A stretch of 64,000 nucleotides of DNA from Albula goreensis (GCA_022829145.1 CM040755.1:12587063-12651062); one strand, 5' to 3'; positions 1 through 14,500 are shown, counted from the stretch's first letter. The notes: a model not told the origin generated them from the sequence alone. Translations and numbers: made by a program.

Positions 1-1110
1 TGGACACTGGCACATGTCACGGTTTATTGGAATCTCATGCAGTACCCTTTAATTTCTACACATGGCCAATTAAAAGCTCTGCAAGAGCCTGACACACAGC
101 TACAGTGTGAACTCTTCATAACTATGAACAATGTCAGCCACAACAACACCCACAACCCATCAGAAGCTATACACATCTGCTCACAGCTACAGAATGACAC
201 ACACCCTGCCATGGCACTTTCAATTTTCTGCTCTAAAATGGAAGAGGGCTAATGCATTGAGGGTCAAAACAACAGACAGCAGACAGTCAAAAAAGAGACA
301 AAAGCACAAAGACACAGGCAGCCTTTTTGTTCCTCAAAGAGGGCATTGATGCGTTTGCCAGCAATTGTGTGCACATGTCCATGGCTGTTTACTGCATGTT
401 TCTGTATGTCTGTAATTCACCACAGGCACAGTGGATGGATAATTGTCTCATATGTTCATGGAAATGCACATCAAGCCTGGCAATCCTTTACTTAACATTT
501 GTGTGTTTTAATACATTTTGAGCTTGAAAATGAGGGATTCAATACTTCAATACTCTAAAGAGGTGTGAATAAGATTTTTCCAAACACATGGTTTATTTGT
601 TTTGCACCCAGCAGGATAAAAAATAAATAAAAAGGAAAACTAACTATGCTGCTTTTGGTTGAAGTAATGCAATTACATTTAAAGTCTATCCTCCATTTGA
701 AGTGTATTCTCTTCATTATCACTTATAAATGAGAGTCAGACGTTTGGGGTTTCCTGCTGTGAAGGATGACACTGTGATTGGCAGGATGCGATCTGCTCGG
801 CTGTACTTGCCATAAAGACAGGAAGCAGAACTGTGGTTAATGGGAAGCAGATGGGACCTACAGAGCTTCAGAAAATCATTACAGAGCAGTGATCACAGGG
901 CAGTCACCACACATGGTCTCTGAGCCCTGGCTCAGACAAGGGCCACCATCATATGGTCCAAAATCAATATGAGCGGAAACTAATGTGGGATTTCAGCACC
1001 CAGCTCGGAGGGGAAGAGGGAGGGGGTAGACATTAAATAATGCATCAGGAAAGCTGAAACAGTAATTTTGTCTATGATTTTGTGCAAGGTTAAGGACTGC
1101 CTTAGCATCT

Positions 1111-1331
1111 ATGTAGCAGAACTGTAAGGGAACTGGGTTTGTAACCCAGTCTCAGAAGTTCCAGGTTTGATTCCCAGGTAGAGTGTTGTTGCTGTGTCCT
1201 TGAACAAGGCACATCACCTGAACTTTCCCAATAAACAACCAGCTGCATAAATGAATAGTGTATAAAACTGTGATCTGATTAAGTTACTTGAGATAAGATT
1301 TTGCTGAATTCATGATATATAATTTAATGTG
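1111..1331 (+). repeat. Old tRNA-derived fish SINE
   Basis: A tRNA-like head contains the B box GGTTTGATTCC at 1164-1174. It is followed by the central block GTTGCTGTGTCCTTGAAC and AAGGCAC, then CCAGCTGCATAAATGAAT, and a degraded tail (AAGTTACTTGAGATAAGA). This order is that of V-SINE-like fish SINEs with an L2-type tail. Several substitutions separate it from the usual consensus, so the copy is old. No target-site duplication was recognised. Confidence 0.72.
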
Positions 1332-1489
1332 TTTGACTAAAAGAGTCATATGGAATAAGTAAGAATTGCAGCTAACTTATTTTAAATACATTACATACCA
1401 AGACATTTTAAAAGAGGCTTCCCTGTGAAAGTGGGCCTAATGAAATTTAAAGAACACACAGTACAATGAGAAGATTAATATCACCTTAC

Positions 1490-1550
1490 TTTCTGAAGAA
1501 CAGTGGTCCATCTTCTTGAAATACTGTTTGTAAGAGCAACAGCATTCTCC
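1490..1550 (-). CDS. Candidate further exon
   Basis: A 61-nt segment sits between CTGTCATTTCAG and AGAAA|GTAAGGTG, both good splice sites. All three frames are open. The one that follows exon 12 in phase reads RMLLLLQTVFQEDGPLFF. The site quality supports an exon, but its place in the gene is inferred only from phase. Confidence 0.3.
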
Positions 1551-4500
1551 CTGAAATGACAGAATAGAAATGTGAATATTTTACCAGTTAATAAAAAGTA
1601 ATGCATTCTCTAGTCACACATGAATACTCTTACATTTGCACATTATCATTGAGGAAATCCATAAAAATTGCCAATTTGCACTTAAAGTCCATGTAATATG
1701 ATTACGTGAGCTGCTCCCCAAGTAAAGGTTAAACACAGTCAGTGTACATATAAATATTGCAAACACCTTCTGAGACTGAAATGTAAAATTTCATTGCAGC
1801 AATTTCTGTACCACAGTTTTGCTGATAAAGCTCTTTGTTAATCGTACAACTAATACTGACCACAAACATGGTTTCCTATCTACAGTTGCACACTTGTATA
1901 GGTCTTTGGGGAAAACAAAGTACCCTTACAATGCTGACCCACTTGTGTTTTAGAGTCAATAAACACAAAACAATTTTAGAAGACTAGAAAAGGCGTGATC
2001 GGAACAAGTAATGTTTGCGGATGTGTGTTTAGAACAAATCCTTCTGTGTGCCAATAAGGTTAATCCTGTAATCATCACAAAAAACAAAGCATCCTGTGCT
2101 TGCTGCAATTTTAGGCTCACTGCCTTTGGCATTAATGTAGTCATGCTGGCTGCTGCTGCCAGTGATGGAAATTCTGCACGACATAACCCTTCTCGCCCAC
2201 TGTTTGCACAACACTCCCCCTCGTTCTGCCACGAAGAGAGAGTGAGTTCTGCTATCAAACCAGCATCGATGGGCCAAACATAATTAACAATTTTTCGAAA
2301 TGCCAGTCCCCTTACTTCTGTACCACTCACGATATGACTGGCAGAACAAACAAAAAACATTTTTAAAAATCTTGTGGAAACCAATCAGCTTGATCCGCCA
2401 CAGCACACAGCATGTGACAGGTGACCTTACCATTGGCATTTTAAGCTTCAATCAGACAGAGATGTATACTGAACATGAAAGTAGTGTATAATTGCAACAT
2501 AAAAATAACAGTTATGGGTGTTTGCAATGTGTTTCCAACTCATCTGCTGCTCATTTCAGCAAAGCACGCATTTCTCCAGGGAACCTGTGGTGAAATGACG
2601 GCAGAACAGTCCCACACAGGCAGCGAGGGCTCTGTTTGAGTATGGGAGTGAAGCAACACTGAGTTCAGAGGCTCCACTCTCATGCTCATTGATGTCAGAC
2701 GATCCTGCTGGCAGGAAATGGATACTGCCGAATGCCGTTCGGCCTTCACACGGCCCCCATCAATCACACCAATGCGTTTTTCTTTTCTGAAATTCCTCCT
2801 ATTCTTCCCTATTGGATTCCGTAACAGGCAAAGAGTGGAGGTTGTCAGAGCGTCCTGATGCGGAGGGATAAATCGCCGCCTGATCGAGATGCCTGACAAA
2901 GCTTTTGTGGTGGTGACTCTCAGAGGAAAAACAGCAGGAACTGCATACTATGAAATGGTATAGGCAGTTATGTCAAAGGCAAAGCTTTCCAGGGCTCCTA
3001 AAGTCAGGTTTGATGGGAAGGATGAAAGATGTCAGGACTGCTGTCCCCAAGATAGTAGATCTCCTAAAAACAACAAGAAACCTTACAGCTTCATTGAAAA
3101 GAGAACTAGAGAACAAGTGTAAATCAAGAGTATATCAGTGGGAAAGAAGGAAATTAGAGTGACAATACCAATGAGCTCAACTAATGTACAGTAAAGGAGA
3201 CCAAGGGCTAAATCTATGCATGGAGCATGCATGAAAAATGACAGTGAGTGAAGGCACTGTGTGCCGGACAAAGAAAGAACAAACTAGACACTTGGCTAAG
3301 CATTTACATAAGAAGAGATGACTGCATTCAATACGGGATCTTTGTGCATGTGTGTGTGCCGGCAAGTGTGTATTTTGACACATGCACGTGTTAGTATGTA
3401 CACAAGTGTATGTGGTTGTGTGCACGTGTGTGAGCTAGCATATGCATGTGCATGTGTGCTTGGCTTTGGTAAATCTTTAGTTTCTTCTTCTTAGTGAAAT
3501 GAATGCGGGTTGCCCTGTCAAGGCGCCATTGCCAGGCTACTGTGCGCTATTTGGACACCTGGTCATGCCTCACAGCACAGGTGGGTTCAGCAAAGGGGTT
3601 GACACAGCCGTCCCCGGGGGGCAGTGCAGGGAGGCAGCCTAACGAGCCCGCCTCACCTGCCTCTTTTCTTTATCATCATTTGGCTTTTTCTTACCACACC
3701 CCTAGAAATATGTATTTTGTATGTATTAACACAATATACAACACATGGACATTGCACATGTCTGTCATGCTGTAAGGTGCTCTGCTAAATAATAGGGTCT
3801 GCTAGATACCTGAAAATTCATCTTAAAAAGTAAAAAAAAAAAAAATATTTACGAAATATATGCACAGTGCATTGCCTGGCTTTAAACATTTTACTTTCAA
3901 CTATACTACATATCTTCTTTCCAGACAGAATTTTTTGATGTTATTGTGTTATTTCATACATTTCCCTAACATGCTAAATACCATACTCCTATCCCCTCTC
4001 AGGTAACCAATCATTATGTTCCACAGGGAATGGTCTTTGTGTTACAGCAGTAATTGAGTTAGTTGGCACTTGCCATGCAGCCTGACCTATGCTATCTAAA
4101 GTAATCTCTGTGAATTGTGCACTATGGAAGGCAAGCAAGCTCTGCAGTGCAGTTTCTCACATTAAAACTGTTGCATATGACAAAAGCAGGTCACCTGTAC
4201 AGATTGGTCAATATTCTTCACTGCACACAAAGATTAGGAAAACGGCATGTCTCATGTCATATGCACACAAGAAATGTATGTCCTTCACAAGACCATAGTC
4301 TCTGTCAAATCTAACACTGTAAAATAGCAAACATTTTTCTTTGATGTGTTAGAGGTTATTAACGTAAAGACAAAAACAAGGATGTAATTAGATTTCTGAT
4401 CACGGACATTTACTGAGTATTTTGGGACTTCAAAGAGAAACTAAAAAGCTTATTATTCATTAACTCCACATCCCTGCTGGCTATTTCAAGTGCACAGAAC

Positions 4501-5384
4501 TGTACGTTAAAGTGCAAACAGACATAGAATTTCTCATAGATTTCTCACACGTAACCACAGAGAAAAGAGGGAAGTCAGCACTGAGAAGAGAGGCACAGCA
4601 GTGGAGAAGCAAACAGATCAATGGCTACACCCTGTAATTATGGCTGCACTGTCACAGTGGGCTGAAGTCAATAAATGCTAAAATATCTCTTCTTTCATGG
4701 GTCTCAGGTGCTGAATTCTGTAAAATGCTGGTCCCTTCAGATTTTATACTTGATTTTCCTTTCCATAATTTATACAATACATTTGTCACTTTGTCCATAA
4801 TTCCAATTATAAACACTACAGAACATGCAGTGCAAGAGAGGATTAAAACAACAATCCATCTACAATTCTTGGCGATGCCTTCCTATGCACATGCTGTTTA
4901 TAGTTTTGTATTAATTAGAGAGTCATATTTTAGTAATAAATCCCATTCTAAGATGGTGACGCAGTCACATGCACATGGAAAAGTAGGCCATTGTAAACAC
5001 CAGCTGATGCCATGTATGTGCGCTCCTATGCTCTGGAGTATTTCATCAAGCTGCAGCAGAAGGAAAATACAAACAAAGCAGGGACACTGAACAGTTGAAT
5101 ATACCCTTTACTCGATTTACAGATTACAGTAAGCAGGGAACCATATTGTTTGTAATAAAGGAAGCACTGAATACACTGTGCACTGAATAAATTTCACCAT
5201 TCCCCTCCACTGTTGCATTAGCACACCTACTCTAGTTTGGTGCGTACTGTATGTACTTCACCCAGCAAACCACAGATTAGTTAGGCCAAGCAAAATGCAG
5301 CATTCCGGGTTTTCTGGAATGAAAGGTTACATTGCAGGGGTAAATTTAGACATGACTTTGGCATTATGAATGTGCAGGTCTTAC
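1551..5384. other. Intron or 3' flank of the C2 gene
   Basis: This is AT-rich sequence with two GC-richer patches, at about 2560-2900 and 3505-3660. Both contain open frames and possible splice signals, but none joins exon 12 in phase. A TG-rich patch lies near 3345-3455. I see no repeat family or RNA gene here. Confidence 0.4.
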
Positions 5385-5581
5385 AGGGAGAAGCTCCCAT
5401 GTAACCAAGAGGGATGGAGCCGTTACTCATGTATGACCTCTGTGTGGTAGAAAAAGGGTAAGCAGCTTTCCCTCGGTGTTCTGGGGAGCAGAAGGGCTCA
5501 TTCTGTCCAATGCCTTCTGTCTCAGATATGGCAGGATACTTCCCCATAATGTCTGAGTGCATGCAATGGTTACATATCAAG
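5385..5581 (-). CDS. Exon 12 (probable)
   Basis: The acceptor CATTTTTGTTTAG and the donor CCCT|GTAAGACC flank an open frame whose first base completes the codon left by exon 11. It contains ICNHCMHSDIMGKYP, CSPEHRGKAAYPF and RSYMSNGSIPLGYMG. The Cys/His cluster near its start could bind a metal, but it is too short to call a finger. A shorter start at 5552 has a poorer acceptor and the wrong phase. Roughly 6 kb separates it from exon 11, so an exon between them could have been missed. Confidence 0.5.
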
Positions 5582-8500
5582 CTAAACAAAAATGGAGTCT
5601 TCTCAAAGAAATGCAAAGATCAAAACAGGTTGAACAGGTTGAACACCAGTCACCTATAATAACCTGTGAGAGAAAGTCTTTATATTTTATAATATCAACA
5701 AACTCATCAGTCACTGGTAAAGATGATCGAAGTTTATGATATCTAAGAGTCAATAAGACCACAGAAGGATTTGCAAACATCGGTTAAAGTTGCAATGTGG
5801 CTTCACAATTATTCCTCTCACGGCCCAAACATTTGACAAGACGCAGCACAAGGGGATGTTTTACATTTTCTGCAATTCCAGCAGGAATCATTTGCTGGAA
5901 CAGAGTGTGCCACGCTTTTGAAGGCACAGTGTCGCAATGTGCAGGAGAATAAACCAGTTGCTGGTTGGCTGGTCTAAGATGTCATTTTCAGTGGGACCAC
6001 CAGCCAGTCACAGGGCAGACTGATACATGTAACCAGCTGATAGGTTGACCCTTGGGCCACAGCAGTTCTTTTGGGGCCTGGACTAGCCACAGAGAGCCAC
6101 TGTGTGCTAATGAAATACGTGATAGTGCAGAGATGACTTCATCTTCTAAACTAAAGCTCCTCTGGGGAAAAGACAGAGAAGCCTAACACCCATTTATCAT
6201 CTTAATTTGTCTCTATGTCACATTAAAAATCCTGGCACAAGTGTCTCTTCATTTAAATATTGGTTTTATTCATGTTCAGCATGTGTGGATTTAAACAGTG
6301 GTCATGGCTATATTCCTTGAGATGCTCAGTGTTGTTCTGTCTTGTTCATTTCAAGATTGTACCAAAATCAGTAGGCTCAAAGTTGGTAATTATCACTACA
6401 TTTGTTCTATGACAAGCATGACTATTATGACTGCTCAGGCTAAGGACATGTAACAGCAGCAGGAATACACTGATGTGAAGAGTTTGGCAAACCATAAGCA
6501 CTGGCAAATCTGTATCACCAGAACATATGCTGCACAAAGAACAGTCACAACTGCATTTAAAGTAATAATTCAGCTTGAATCTATGGCTCTAACAGAGTTT
6601 ATCACTTACTTAACTCTGTAAATTGAGGGTCGGAGCCCCCCAGAGACTAAACTGACAGACCAACAGCACTGCAATAACACAGATGACGAGAGGAAGAAAT
6701 AAGACAAAGAATGAAGGAGAATTTTGATGACAATGAGGAATTACAGCCAGAAAAGAACTAATTACTAAAGACTCCCCAGCATTTACTTGTGGCACCTTCC
6801 ATTATGCTCATTAAGCTTTAGTGTGTATGTAACCTATACAAACAATAAATTACATTATGATAAAAAAATATTAGTTGAATAGTTGCAAATAACAAACATA
6901 CTATATCTGAGGACAGAATAGTGATAAACAGCACCCTGACTTGTACATTTTATTGCATCTGACCATTCAGGCAGTCCTGGGAAAAGACTGTGCAAGGTTA
7001 CCCTCCTGTAAAAAATAATGTAAAAAAAACATGATCTCTTTCCTCAGAGACACCATATTGAATTTGCAACATTTTTCTGGCAGCTGCTAATGAAGACCGA
7101 AATAGCACCCATAGCCTCGCTGAGCAAAGTGTTTGGAGCCGCACATTGTCTGAGTGTATGTGCCACACTCAGCTGTTACCACGACAATCAAAGCAGGCTG
7201 CATTCATGGTCATGGCAACATATGTACAAGCAACAAAAATTGTTGCTTCGTTAAAGTAGGGGGAGGAGATTATGTAACGAGACCAGTATTTTCTGCTTAC
7301 GTTCATTACTGCTTGTTGTTCCCAGATTCCTGAAACATTTTTGTGCACACATCATCAGTGTGACCAGGATTTGTCTGGTCGCGCCATTATATGCTGAAAA
7401 AAAACCTGAACAAAGTGCTGAATATTTGTGCGAGGGCCTTGTCAATACTGGACAAATGAGGGCTGGTTTCTGATATCTGCATTACCTCTGGAAAGTGGGC
7501 TGAAGCAATAAGACCCTGTGTCAAGACATGGGGATCGAAGCTTAGACTCAGGTGAGATCAATTGAGCGACCTTCAAAATGTCTCAGTGCTCCCGGGTCAC
7601 ACCGGACTGTCATCCTGGCCCAGCAGAGACACAGCACCTGCCTGCCTCGGTCTATCCAAAATGCATTTGCGAAATCGGGTCGGGAGTTAGTGAAATATGT
7701 GCACTGACAGAGGCAGTAAATGTCGCTGCACTACCAACTTCTCTGCCTTCTCCATTTTTTCCACTGATGAGGCCCTTAGTACTAAATGTGCCGTAAATAT
7801 TGTGGGAAACAGACAAGCAGTTGGCAAATGGAAAATGCAAGAGGAAACAGATGAATCGAAAAAATGCAGACTGGTGCAGTGCAATGAAAAAGGCTGTCAC
7901 TCAGCAAGGCTGAGCTCTTTGCATATATCCGATGGGGTTGGCACGGTGATTTACCATGATGAACCTGACTAAACAGAGATTAAAAAAAAAAAGTGTGACA
8001 CGCACCACGCACATCTTAACACTGATTGATTCGCCATCTGCACTGGCCAAGTTTAAGCACATGCAACTTATTATACGACACACTATCTAATCATTTAATT
8101 GGGATGAACTTCTGAGCCAGTCAGCAAATGCAGTTTAAAATTGATCTGCATATTAGTCACTGGCTCCATTGATTCATAATTCATGGAATTCTAGGTTATG
8201 ATCATTATTATCTACAATCCATAGCCTGGCTTATGTACAATAGATGCAACTCAGTGCTGCACAGTCGGAAGGCAGAACTACAAAATCCCATCTGAAAACC
8301 AATTTTTTTTCTATAGATTTTTATCTATTACATTGTGCTTTTGTTTAATCTCCTTCTAACTCTATGTCACCTTGAAAATCTTAAGCACATGCATCCCTTT
8401 AGCTGAAGTGTGAACTCATTACTAAAATTGGCTAAGTAAGAGATCTGAATGAAGGTGGAGAGTATGCTGAGCCTTAAGGGTGTCATAAATATGTTACACT

Positions 8501-11500
8501 GCTTATCCATATGGTTGAAATATTATGTGGTGATCAGTACCCCGGGATGAAGCAGACTCCAAAGTTTAAACAGAAACAGTACCTCTGAATGAGTGATGTT
8601 TAGGAACCAATGTACATGACAGTTGTGACCCCACAATTTCATTTTCTAGCAGTGTCAGGAATCCCCCTTACATAAGTCCCCTACCATAACACAGTACCAC
8701 CAGCGCTCCATTCTCCCACATTTAGCCAGACCTTCCAGACAGACAGCTCATTAAGTCAATGTGCAAAGGTGCAAAGCGACAGATATATGATGTCTGTGAC
8801 ACAGGCAACATAATCAGTGTGTGTTTGTCTGTGTGTATGTAAGATTAGCATCAGCATATAGTAAAAAAAGTAATCCCCACTGCTGAAGTACTTTGGGTTT
8901 GAATGTGTGTGACAGCAAACACACCACTAAAAATATTATTAAACCTAATTCCAATGATTCCAAAGCTCTCCCTAGTTTGTGAGCTACTTAAACAGGATGT
9001 GATGAAGGCAGATGACACAGACAAGACAGAATTCTTTACAGATGATTAGTCAATGAAGCCTCTGGGCATTGTAATTTCATTTTGAAGACGGACAGTGATT
9101 CAGGCTCAATCTGGTGGTGGGGGGGTGTTGAAAAAAGAAAAGAAGAGGATCTAACAAAACAATGTTATTTGTTTTACAGTGTTTTATGACAAAATGCAGA
9201 TCTGTTAGCTGAAAATGTTAAAATGAATAATCCCTAAAAATGAGCCTCAAGCCTTAAATCACAGGATGCTTGGTAAATTTCCACACCCCGAACTTGCAGT
9301 TTCTATGGCAATCTGACTTGGTCAAAGAGAGTGAAAAGAAAACACAGATGGGAAATCTGGAAGACAGATTTTACACCACCAGACAGGAACTGGCATAAAC
9401 CCACATTTATAATATTCTAGGTTTTTATTTATATTTAATATGGCAAAACTATACGCTTCCTCCTTTTTCACACAGATCTGAATTTGCATTATCCATCACA
9501 TGAATTTATGGCACCCCTTTGCTGGCAAAAGTAAAATAGATTAAAACTCTGATTTGGCTTTCCCTCAGTTGTATGAACTGATACCCAAACTACATAACAA
9601 CATGAGGAAATCTCATCTACCGTTTCTCACGCTCTGACTGTTAACCCAGGAGTCAGAGCTATCAGAACCTGAGGATATTCTGCAGCCAGTGCCTGTGAAA
9701 GACCACAGCCATAGGTGTTTCAAACTTCAAGAGCATAAGAGAAAATGGAGCTGAGCAATTTCTCCCGGGCAAACAAAGTAATTACCAGTCAGGCTCCATG
9801 GTAAACCCTTGGAGCAATTTCTTTTTGAGAAAAGCTCTCCACTCAGATGGACCTGTCGCCCAAAACCCAGCGATGCTCAAAGATGGCTTCTGGGCCACTG
9901 GGTCAAACAACTTCATGTCTTCATGCCAGCAACACAGATGCATCTGGCTTAAACAAACACACACTGCAAATTCCCTAAAGAAAGACCAGACTGCTTACAG
10001 AGCACCACACAACAATCTCACAGAGTGATTTATGTTATGTATGTATTTTGCATTTCATTTTCAAAACTTCACTGAGCCTGATCATGTGGGGGCAAAATTA
10101 CATAACAATGATCAAATTGTTATGTAATTGTTTACTGCAAAATTGGCATTCAGGACAAAAAGAGAAAAAAAAACATGGATGGCATGAATTAGTTTGAGGT
10201 TTATATTTTCTTCCAATCTATCATCAGAGCTTGCACCATGTGGGTGTGTGGATTGGTTTCTGATAAATAATTAAAAGTGTTTCATTGCACACTTTTACAA
10301 AGATGCAATGTGAGTTGGCGATAATGGAATCAAGGATAAACTAAAAATGTGGAGGAGGTATCCACACACTTTGTTACTGTTATGACTAAAATGTATTTAT
10401 ATTTATAGGGTGTATAATTACCCAATGTAATAATCACAATGCATATGATCTTCAACTTCAGTATATTGTTTTGAAATACTAGTAAAAAAGCTATTTCCAA
10501 AAGAACAGCATGGTAAGTAGTTATCAGATTCTGTAGTGTCAACACCTATGTGTGTGTGTAAGTGTGTGTCAGAGCTTATCAATATAGAAAAGCAGCCTTA
10601 CAGAGATAGTGCATACTCCAGTGCATATGAACAGTAGATAACTTCACTCTCCAATAACACTAGCACAAATGGTCAAAGCAGTATACAGTATATCTTTAAG
10701 GTGTCTGCAGAAAGCTCATGAGCAGCAATAGTGTCAGTCTATCTGAAAACAATGGTACCATTTGTTTATTGAGTCCAACCATCCATTGATATCATTTAAT
10801 CATAGTTAATTCATAACTGAAAAAATATTTATAAATACTACATTACATCAGTTTCTTTCATTTTCATTTTTTTCTCTCTATTATTTTAGTCGTTGTCCAA
10901 ACCCTGATAGTCGCACCGCTATTCACACCAGCATGTGAGAGACTTTTGGGACTTTCAAGGAGGCAAATAACTTACTTTCCAGAAATTGGAAATTAACAAA
11001 AGGCCAGAGGAATGTTCAACACAAAATTTCAACCTGACAGACATTATTTCTACTCCCAAAATGTTTCTGTCAAATATCAAAAGCAGAAATAGCTCAATGA
11101 AGTGCACCCTCCACACCCAGCACAAAATGTTCCCAGTGATTCACACCACTCAGCTTGGCCTGAACTGACTCTCTTGTAGTGTAATCACCTCTCTGCTACA
11201 TCTGTACCACCACTGGTGAGGTGATTGGACAAGGCCTTGGTTTCATATTGGCCCAAGCAGGCCAGTAAAATACTGTACAGACTTTAATAGCCCTCGGTGA
11301 TCCAGCAAGCAAGGAGCACAGCTTTGCACCACAGGGGCAGCACTACTGTTGATTTCTCACTACCCCCAGTTGTTCTCCATCACAGCTTTAACTGCCATAA
11401 AATATGGCTCTCCTTTCAATGTTCGACCCAAATGAAAATAGAGTGACCTTAAAACACATGGAACTTTCATCACTCACATTTTGACCTGGCCTGGAGATTC

Positions 11501-14500
11501 ATCACTGCTGGTGAGGTGAACATCCTCCACACTTTTCTCTAAGGATGTGGGGCTGAGGTCAGGGGAAGCAGGATGGTCACATGTGGAGATGTCCGTCTGG
11601 CTGCAGAGCACAGTGGATTCAGGAGCCGGAAGGCTGTGGTCGCTGGTGTCAAATGATGTCATAGTCTCCATGTTCGGGCTAGAACCAGGAACAGCCTCAC
11701 TGGCTTGCAACAGGTTGGGGCAACTGTTCACTGAACTGCAAGAAAGAATGAAAGATTGAAAAAGTGAGAGAGAGAAGAAGGAGAGGAAACAAAAATGTCA
11801 ACAGATGGAAGATTTGAATTCAGTTAAGGTGATTAACTGGTTACCTTATTGACCCATTATGTCCACAGACAAACACAATGCTGGTGTTTCATGCAGGCCT
11901 AATTCTGCACAACGCATTTCATGGTTGGAAGAGTTTGTAGGGAATGCAGGATGTGACAGAGATGGACGATGGCCACAATAACGCTTTTTACTTTGCCGGT
12001 TGGCCCCTTGTGGCACGCGACACTGAACCTTTTCGGCACAAACAGGGTTCCAGTGATTCATGGCCTCCTTAACTACAGAGGAAAGGTGTCACTTCCAATG
12101 AGAGAGACGTGCCCCAGGAAAGATTGCAAAAAACACTCCAAGCACTGGCTGATAGGGGAGGAAACTAAATATCTGCAACAACCTCTTTAAAACCATCAGA
12201 AAGCTTTTTTAAACAGTTATGGAGTAAAACAAAATAAAGTAGCTCAACTACAGTATCACATCATTATGGCTAATGTGCATATGAGAAAGGAAGGGGGAGA
12301 TTAAAATGCTATATGTCAGCACCTCTCTGACTTTGTTGCACTCTATTTCCCTTCCTATTTGCATTTATATTTGAAACTGAATTTGTGGTCTACATGGTTT
12401 TTAACATTATGGATAAAATAAATACCACAACTTTACATCCATTTCCTGATTAAAAATGCTTTGAATTTTAATCTTGATGTTTTTATAGCCATTCTTCACA
12501 ATGAAATAATAGTAACTAAAACCAATCCCCAAGAGAAAACACTGTTTCAGGGAAAAAAAATTCTGATGCTGAATGCAGAAAACAATGCCAATGCTACTGC
12601 TCCATTTTCAGCAGGAGGTTAACAAGCAGCCTCCTCTGCTAAAAATGGCCTCGAGCCTTCTAAAGGTGTGCTGAACAAGCACCAGAACATATCAATTTAG
12701 AGCAGATTAAGAGCAGAATATATCCATTTAAGAGCAGGATACATCAATTTAAGAGTGGCATATATCCATTTAAGAAAAGAATATATTAATGTAAGGGCAA
12801 AATATATACATTTAAGAGCAGAATATATCAATTTAAGAGCAGGGTATATCAATTTAAGAGCAAAATATATACATTTAAAAACAGAATATATTCATTTACG
12901 AGCAAAATATATCCATTTAAGACCAGGATATATCCATTTAAGAGCAAGGAATGGGTCCACAAATCCATCCCAAAAACCAAAGTTTTTAAAACTTCATCTC
13001 ATTTTCAAACAGAGGGCAGTGCTGCAGACTGGGAAGATCCATCCCAAAACCAAAGTCAGGGCACTGTTGGATTGTCAAGCACTGTTGGTTTTCAAGAGCC
13101 TGCATTCAGAAGAAAAATAAGTCCTCTCTAGTGAGACTGTGTGCTCTGCACCTGAGTTAGATTCGGCCATAAAATGCAGTTAAGTGCCACTGTAATGATG
13201 CTGTGAAATCCAGAAGAGATAAAATAACTTTTTTTTTTTTTTTTTTTTTTACATTTGCCACATAGCTGACGTTTCTCTTCTTAGTGTTAATGCCATTCAC
13301 AGCAGCTATTAGCATGACTCAGCACATAAAATTGAACAGCCATTTTCCAATCTTAAACAGACTTCCAGGTACAATACATTATGCCATAATGTTCAACTGT
13401 TGAAAAAGTCTTAAATTTCAAGTGCAGAAATCAATTTAATACGACAAAAGGAAATATCTGGCAATATGTATTTGAAGAGACCTGATTAAACAATTACAAC
13501 AGAAGGCACAAACACAGTGAAAGCTGCCAATATTTTTAAGCACTAACATAACCCTTAATTTCATTAAAACACTAACAACATAACATTATAATCTTGTTAA
13601 AACATCAAGTACTTTCCTCTTACACCCATGACACCTGAATCCAGTAAGTCTTGAGTGTGTTGAAAACTCTCTAGCGGTGTATTTGAAGGTCTTATGCAAA
13701 TCCTTTTATAAAACAGAAGGTCTTGTTGTAATTATGACCCAATTTTAATCTAACTTTGCATCTTGCATAATTTCATTCTAAACAAAACCTGAAGTGCAAA
13801 AACTGCAGGACGCTAGCAGTGCATGCTAATCCTCAGACTTTACTGTTGAGGGCCTATTGTATGAGAGTATTTCACCATGTTTCAATGCTTCAATATGACA
13901 ACAACATCATCTTATTCTAATCCATGCAGTCCTCTCAGCAGTTATTTTTTCCACTGTTTTATATAAGCCTCCAAAGCATGCACAGGCTGCTGTTCTGACA
14001 CAGAGTAAACACAAATCTTGAGCTGAGATATTTCATTAAATGATGGCTGAATATCCTTCCCACTTCCTGTTCTCAAGTTACCAGAGAGCACACAGCACTT
14101 TTACTTATTGTATATATGTGCATGTTCAAACACATAATAACTAATGACTGTTCTCTATTGGTGTAAATCATAGTGCTTAAAGAAAGCATAGGATTTTCAG
14201 TGAATATTTTATTTTAATTTAGCATATACAAGGTGTGGCTATTAAATAATGACACTAGTGCTGAAGAAAAACACAAAATACTTCAAGCTATGCGTAACAG
14301 CGAACTGAAGACACAAGCGGTTTGAAACTTTCAGGGGTTGTTTATGCTTGCCCATTGGTCAATGTATACCACATAATTTGCACATGTACTCTGTGGTTCA
14401 ACTTACATAAGCCCAGTCTTTCATATGAGCCACACCTCATATGAAATAGTCCAATAAATTCGGTATGCTGATTCCCATTTGTTGACAAAAAGATGGAGTA

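Noticed and set aside
2540-2899. 119-codon minus-strand frame with splice-like AATTTCAG and CACAG|GTTCCC
   Set aside because: The phase does not follow exon 12, there is no recognisable domain, and the region is simply GC-richer.
3503-3775. Plus-strand frame after CTTCTTCTTAG in a GC-rich patch
   Set aside because: It runs into AT-rich sequence with no donor logic; more likely non-coding.
6605-6700. Hydrophobic minus-strand frame with GTTATTGCAG and TTAA|GTAAGT
   Set aside because: The phase needed to join exon 11 meets a stop, so it is not an exon of this gene.
9782-9964. 60-codon minus frame with a fairly protein-like middle
   Set aside because: No pyrimidine-rich acceptor precedes it and the donor phase is unsupported.
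12755-13120. 121-codon plus frame with heptad repeats
   Set aside because: Translation of the 21-bp minisatellite plus chance extension, antisense to the gene.
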